A DNA stretch of 8,729 bases, taken from Bacillota bacterium. GTDB taxonomy: Bacteria; Bacillota; UBA5301; JASBVW01. Below are positions 5,862 to 8,729 of the stretch, piece by piece. Every line of letters begins with the position of its first letter. The stretch's first letter is position 1. The stretch covers positions 1 through 8,729 of the forward strand of contig JASBVW010000044.1 in NCBI GenBank assembly GCA_029961005.1. Reading direction: 5' to 3'. The position numbers and the translations under genes were made by a program. The notes below the pieces were generated by a model. That model saw only the letters and a program-made list of their open reading frames with translations, searched no databases and was not told where the DNA came from.

Positions 5862-5888
5862 AATTAATAGATAATTTTTAAATTCCCC

Positions 5889-7139
5889 TCAGGCAAACCG
5901 CCGGCAGAGGGCGGCCACCCTCTGGCGCGCCTCCTCCAGCACCGCCTCGCCCGGGGAAGGAACCAGCACCTGGTTCATGATGGCAGCGATCTCCCGCATC
6001 TCGGCCTCCTTCATGCCGCGGGTGGTGGCCGCCGGAGTGCCCACCCGGATCCCGCTGGTCACCACAGGGCTGCGCTCGTCAAAAGGAACGGCGTTCTTGT
6101 TGACGGTGATGCCGATCCGATCCAGGATCTCCTCCGCCTCTTTGCCGGTGATGCCGCGGTTGGTGAGGTTGAGCAGCAGCAGGTGGTTGTCAGTGCCGCC
6201 CGAAACCAGCTTAAAGCCATACCCGATCAAGGCCGCCGCTAGGGCCTGGGCGTTGGCCACCACCTGCCGCTGGTACTCCTTGAACTCCGGCGTCATGGCC
6301 TCTTTAAAGGCTACCGCTTTCGCGGCGATGACGTGCATCAACGGGCCACCTTGGATGCCCGGGAAGATGACCTTGTCGATCTGCTTGGCGTACTCTTCCC
6401 GGCAGAGGATCAGGCCCCCTCGCGGGCCGCGCAGGGTCTTGTGGGTGGTGGAGGTGACAAAGTCCGCGTAGGGTACGGGGTTGGGGTGCAGCCCGGCCGC
6501 CACCAAGCCGGCGATGTGCGCCATGTCCACCATCAGGTAGGCCCCCACCTCATCGGCGATGCTGCGGAAGGCCGCAAAATCCAAAAAGCGCGGATAGGCG
6601 CTGGCCCCGGCCACGATCATCTTGGGCCGGTGCCGGCGGGCCAGGTCTCGCACCTCGTCGTAGTCGATCCGCTCCGTCTGGCGGTTCACCCCGTAGGCCA
6701 CAAAGCGATACATCATCCCGGAGAAGTTCACCGGGCTGCCGTGGGTGAGATGCCCGCCGTGGGCCAGGTTCATGCCCAGGACGGTATCCCCCGGCTGCAG
6801 CGCAGCCATGTAGACAGCCATATTGGCCTGGGACCCGGAGTGAGGCTGGACGTTGGCGTGCTCCGCCCCGAAGATGGCCTTCAGTCGGTCGCGGGCCAGG
6901 TTTTCCACGATGTCCACGTACTCGCATCCGCCGTAGTAGCGCTTTCCGGGGTAGCCCTCCGCGTACTTGTTGGTCAGCACGGACCCCTGGGCGGCCCGCA
7001 CCGCGGCACTGGCGAAGTTCTCCGAGGCGATGAGTTCTATCTTCTCCTTCTGCCGCCGCTCTTCCAGGGCAATGGCCTCCGCCACCTCTGGATCCACCGC
7101 AGCAATCACCGGATCCAGGCGCAACTCCTCCCCACCCAT
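5889..7139 (-). CDS. glyA: Serine hydroxymethyltransferase
   Basis: A 416-residue PLP enzyme, normal bacterial length, that interconverts serine plus tetrahydrofolate with glycine plus 5,10-methylenetetrahydrofolate in the cytoplasm. The PLP-lysine motif STTHKTLRGPRGG (230-242) puts the Schiff-base lysine at K234. VDMAHIAGL (204-212) carries D205 and H208 of the cofactor pocket; QPHSGSQANMAVY (98-110) and SENFAS (39-44) are also family signatures; R365 in SGIRVGTPA should bind the substrate carboxylate. The ATG at 7139 has AAGGAG (7152-7157) at 12 bases, slightly long. It starts 59 bases after pdxT with no promoter seen between, so it is probably co-transcribed with the genes that make its own cofactor. 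Confidence 0.98.
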   Translation of the reverse strand: MGGEELRLDPVIAAVDPEVAEAIALEERRQKEKIELIASENFASAAVRAAQGSVLTNKYAEGYPGKRYYGGCEYVDIVENLARDRLKAIFGAEHANVQPHSGSQANMAVYMAALQPGDTVLGMNLAHGGHLTHGSPVNFSGMMYRFVAYGVNRQTERIDYDEVRDLARRHRPKMIVAGASAYPRFLDFAAFRSIADEVGAYLMVDMAHIAGLVAAGLHPNPVPYADFVTSTTHKTLRGPRGGLILCREEYAKQIDKVIFPGIQGGPLMHVIAAKAVAFKEAMTPEFKEYQRQVVANAQALAAALIGYGFKLVSGGTDNHLLLLNLTNRGITGKEAEEILDRIGITVNKNAVPFDERSPVVTSGIRVGTPAATTRGMKEAEMREIAAIMNQVLVPSPGEAVLEEARQRVAALCRRFA

Positions 7140-7198
7140 CCCTGTTCAACACTCCTTCCTTAGAAATAAGCCCTGTCCCGCCCCATGCGACTGCGCCT

Positions 7199-7774
7199 TT
7201 AGACCTTGCCGACCGCCAGGCGCAAGAAGTAGGCGTGGAGGCGCGTATCCTCCGTCAGCTCGGGGTGAAAGGCGCTGGCGAGGAAACGCCCCTGGCGGGC
7301 CAGGACGATCTTGTCCCCGTAGCGGGCCAGGACCTCCACGCCGGAGCCCACCCGCACAATATAAGGGGCGCGGATGAAGACCGCCCGCAGCGGCGGATCC
7401 CCCAGGACAGGCACCGGCAGATCCACCTCAAAGCTCTCCACCTGGCGCCCAAAGGCATTGCGGTGGGCAGTGATATCCATCAGCCCCAGGCGGGGCTGGG
7501 CGCTCCCTTCAATCTCCTTGGCCAAAAGAATAAGGCCGGCGCAGGTCCCGTAGACGGCCAGCCCTTGCGCCGCCAGGGTGCGGATGCGCTGGTCGAAGCC
7601 GTACTCCGCCATCAGTTTGCCGATGGTAGTGCTCTCGCCCCCCGGGATGATCAGCCCGGCCAATCCATCCAGCTGGGAGGGCTTCTTGACCGCCACCGCC
7701 TCGCAGCCCAGTTCAGACAGCATGTGCAAGTGCTCAGCTACGGCTCCTTGCAAGGCCAGTACTCCGATGCGCAC
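7199..7774 (-). CDS. pdxT: Pyridoxal 5'-phosphate synthase, glutaminase subunit
   Basis: A 191-residue class I (triad) glutaminase that releases ammonia from glutamine and channels it to PdxS. The oxyanion motif PGGEST lies at 44-49, the nucleophile C78 in YGTCAG, and H170 with E172 in FHPEL. The start is GTG (7774-7772), chosen because a perfect AAGGAGG (7783-7789) sits 8 bases upstream and the protein then begins MRIGVLALQG, as usual for the family. An ATG at 7801 is in frame but would add nine atypical residues, overlap pdxS and leave that AAGGAGG inside the gene. It lies 20 bases after pdxS; the two act as a complex of 12 PdxS and up to 12 PdxT. Confidence 0.96.
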   Translation of the reverse strand: MRIGVLALQGAVAEHLHMLSELGCEAVAVKKPSQLDGLAGLIIPGGESTTIGKLMAEYGFDQRIRTLAAQGLAVYGTCAGLILLAKEIEGSAQPRLGLMDITAHRNAFGRQVESFEVDLPVPVLGDPPLRAVFIRAPYIVRVGSGVEVLARYGDKIVLARQGRFLASAFHPELTEDTRLHAYFLRLAVGKV

Positions 7775-7794
7775 CGCTGCTTCCTCCTTACTCC

Positions 7795-8685
7795 TTACCA
7801 ACCCCGACCCTGGATCTTCTGCTCCGGCGCCAGCGCCCCTACGTAGATACCGCGCATGGCCTCTCCCAGGCCCTTGGAGACCCGGGCCAGCACCGCCGGA
7901 TCGTCGTAATGGGCGGTGGCTTCTACGATGGCCCGCGCCCGCCGGGCCGGCTGCTCGGACTTAAAGATCCCCGAGCCCACAAAGATACCATCCGCCCCCA
8001 GCTGCATCATCAGAGCGGCATCGGCTGGGGTGGCAATTCCCCCGGCGGCGAAGTTGACCACCGGCAGGCGCCCCAGGCGGGCTACCTCCCGCACCAGCTC
8101 ATAGGGGGCCGCCATCTCTTTGGCCGCCGCCATCAGCTCCTCCTCCGGCATGTTCTGCAGCCGCCGGATTTCGTCCATCACCGCCCGCAGGTGGCGCACG
8201 GCCTCCACCACGTCGCCGGTTCCCGCCTCACCCTTGGTCCTGATCATGGCCGCGCCTTCCCCGATGCGGCGCAGGGCCTCACCCAGGTTGCGAGCCCCGC
8301 AGACGAAGGGCACCTTAAAGGCGTGCTTGTTGATGTGGTGCGCTTCATCGGCCGGGGTGAGCACCTCGCTCTCGTCGATGTAATCCACGCCCAGGGCCTC
8401 CAGGATCTGCGCCTCCACAAAATGTCCGATCCTGACCTTGGCCATCACCGGGATGGTCACCGCCTCCATGATGGCCTCTATAATGGCAGGGTCGGCCATC
8501 CGGGCCACGCCGCCGGCCGCCCGTATATCCGCCGGGACGCGCTCCAGGGCCATCACCGCCACCGCCCCTGCCTCTTCTGCAATCTTCGCCTGCTCGGGGG
8601 TGGTCACGTCCATGATCACGCCGCCCTTGAGCATTTCGGCCAAACCTTTCTTGACGCGCCAGGTTCCCTTCTCCTCGTCTGCCAT
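7795..8685 (-). CDS. pdxS: Pyridoxal 5'-phosphate synthase, lyase subunit
   Basis: A 296-residue (beta/alpha)8 enzyme that makes PLP directly from ribose 5-phosphate, glyceraldehyde 3-phosphate and ammonia from PdxT (the DXP-independent route). The conserved lysines are K83 (in MAKVRIGHF) and K151 (in IRTKGEAGTG), corresponding to the two catalytic lysines of B. subtilis PdxS; D26 in VIMDV is the third conserved active-site residue. NFAAGGIATP and GADGIFVGSGIF are the phosphate-binding segments. The ATG at 8685 has GGAGG (8695-8699) at 9 bases. It is the first gene of the minus-strand series visible here. Only 44 bases upstream are in the window; they are A/T-richer, but I see no convincing promoter. 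Confidence 0.98.
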   Translation of the reverse strand: MADEEKGTWRVKKGLAEMLKGGVIMDVTTPEQAKIAEEAGAVAVMALERVPADIRAAGGVARMADPAIIEAIMEAVTIPVMAKVRIGHFVEAQILEALGVDYIDESEVLTPADEAHHINKHAFKVPFVCGARNLGEALRRIGEGAAMIRTKGEAGTGDVVEAVRHLRAVMDEIRRLQNMPEEELMAAAKEMAAPYELVREVARLGRLPVVNFAAGGIATPADAALMMQLGADGIFVGSGIFKSEQPARRARAIVEATAHYDDPAVLARVSKGLGEAMRGIYVGALAPEQKIQGRGW

Positions 8686-8729
8686 TGCTTCCGACCTCCA
8701 GACCGCGTAATTTTTCTATCTTTCCACAC

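Noticed and set aside
6333..7163. Plus-strand frame of 276 codons opposite glyA
   Set aside because: Shadow of a fully conserved GlyA; no start signal of its own.
1..8729. CRISPR arrays, insertion sequences or phage genes
   Set aside because: No regularly spaced repeats, transposase motifs or terminal inverted repeats were seen on either strand.

Overview
The window looks like a GC-rich (roughly low-to-mid 60s percent by eye) anaerobic Gram-positive chromosome, most plausibly a clostridial or Peptococcaceae/Moorella-like Firmicute. The clues are strong AAGGAGG-type ribosome binding sites, sigma-A-like promoters, tRNA genes that encode CCA, a four-subunit ferredoxin-dependent 2-oxoacid oxidoreductase, and the arrangement pdxS-pdxT-...-serS-tRNA-Ser. 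That arrangement recalls the Bacillus subtilis pdxS-pdxT-serS-tRNA-Ser locus, here with glyA and a por operon inserted. The genus cannot be fixed from this sequence alone.

Layout, left to right. Positions 2-78 hold a plus-strand tRNA-Arg(ACG) followed by a hairpin terminator. Positions 150-773 hold a minus-strand toxin-antitoxin pair: an AbrB/MazE-type antitoxin, then a Doc (Fic-fold) toxin. The pair is visibly lower in GC than its surroundings and has its own promoter at 813-842. Next come a strong terminator (893-926) and two minus-strand serine tRNAs, GCU (935-1029) and UGA (1147-1234), each with its own near-consensus promoter. From 1294 to 8685 everything lies on the minus strand. In transcription order this is pdxS, pdxT, glyA, porG, porD, porA, porB, serS. 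The largest gap is about 90 bases, so one long operon with at least one possible internal promoter (ahead of porG) is plausible.

How the genes fit together. PdxS and PdxT make pyridoxal phosphate, the cofactor of GlyA, which interconverts serine and glycine and loads one-carbon units onto tetrahydrofolate. PorGDAB links a 2-oxoacid, probably pyruvate (also a product of serine deamination), to acetyl-CoA and reduced ferredoxin. SerS charges the serine tRNAs encoded just beyond it. The block therefore reads as a serine/PLP/C1/pyruvate hub joined to serine decoding. All gene families are known ones; I see no convincing undescribed system. The most notable points are the toxin-antitoxin insertion between tRNA genes, the paired dedicated tRNA-Ser promoters, and several intergenic repeat or hairpin elements in the por-serS region.
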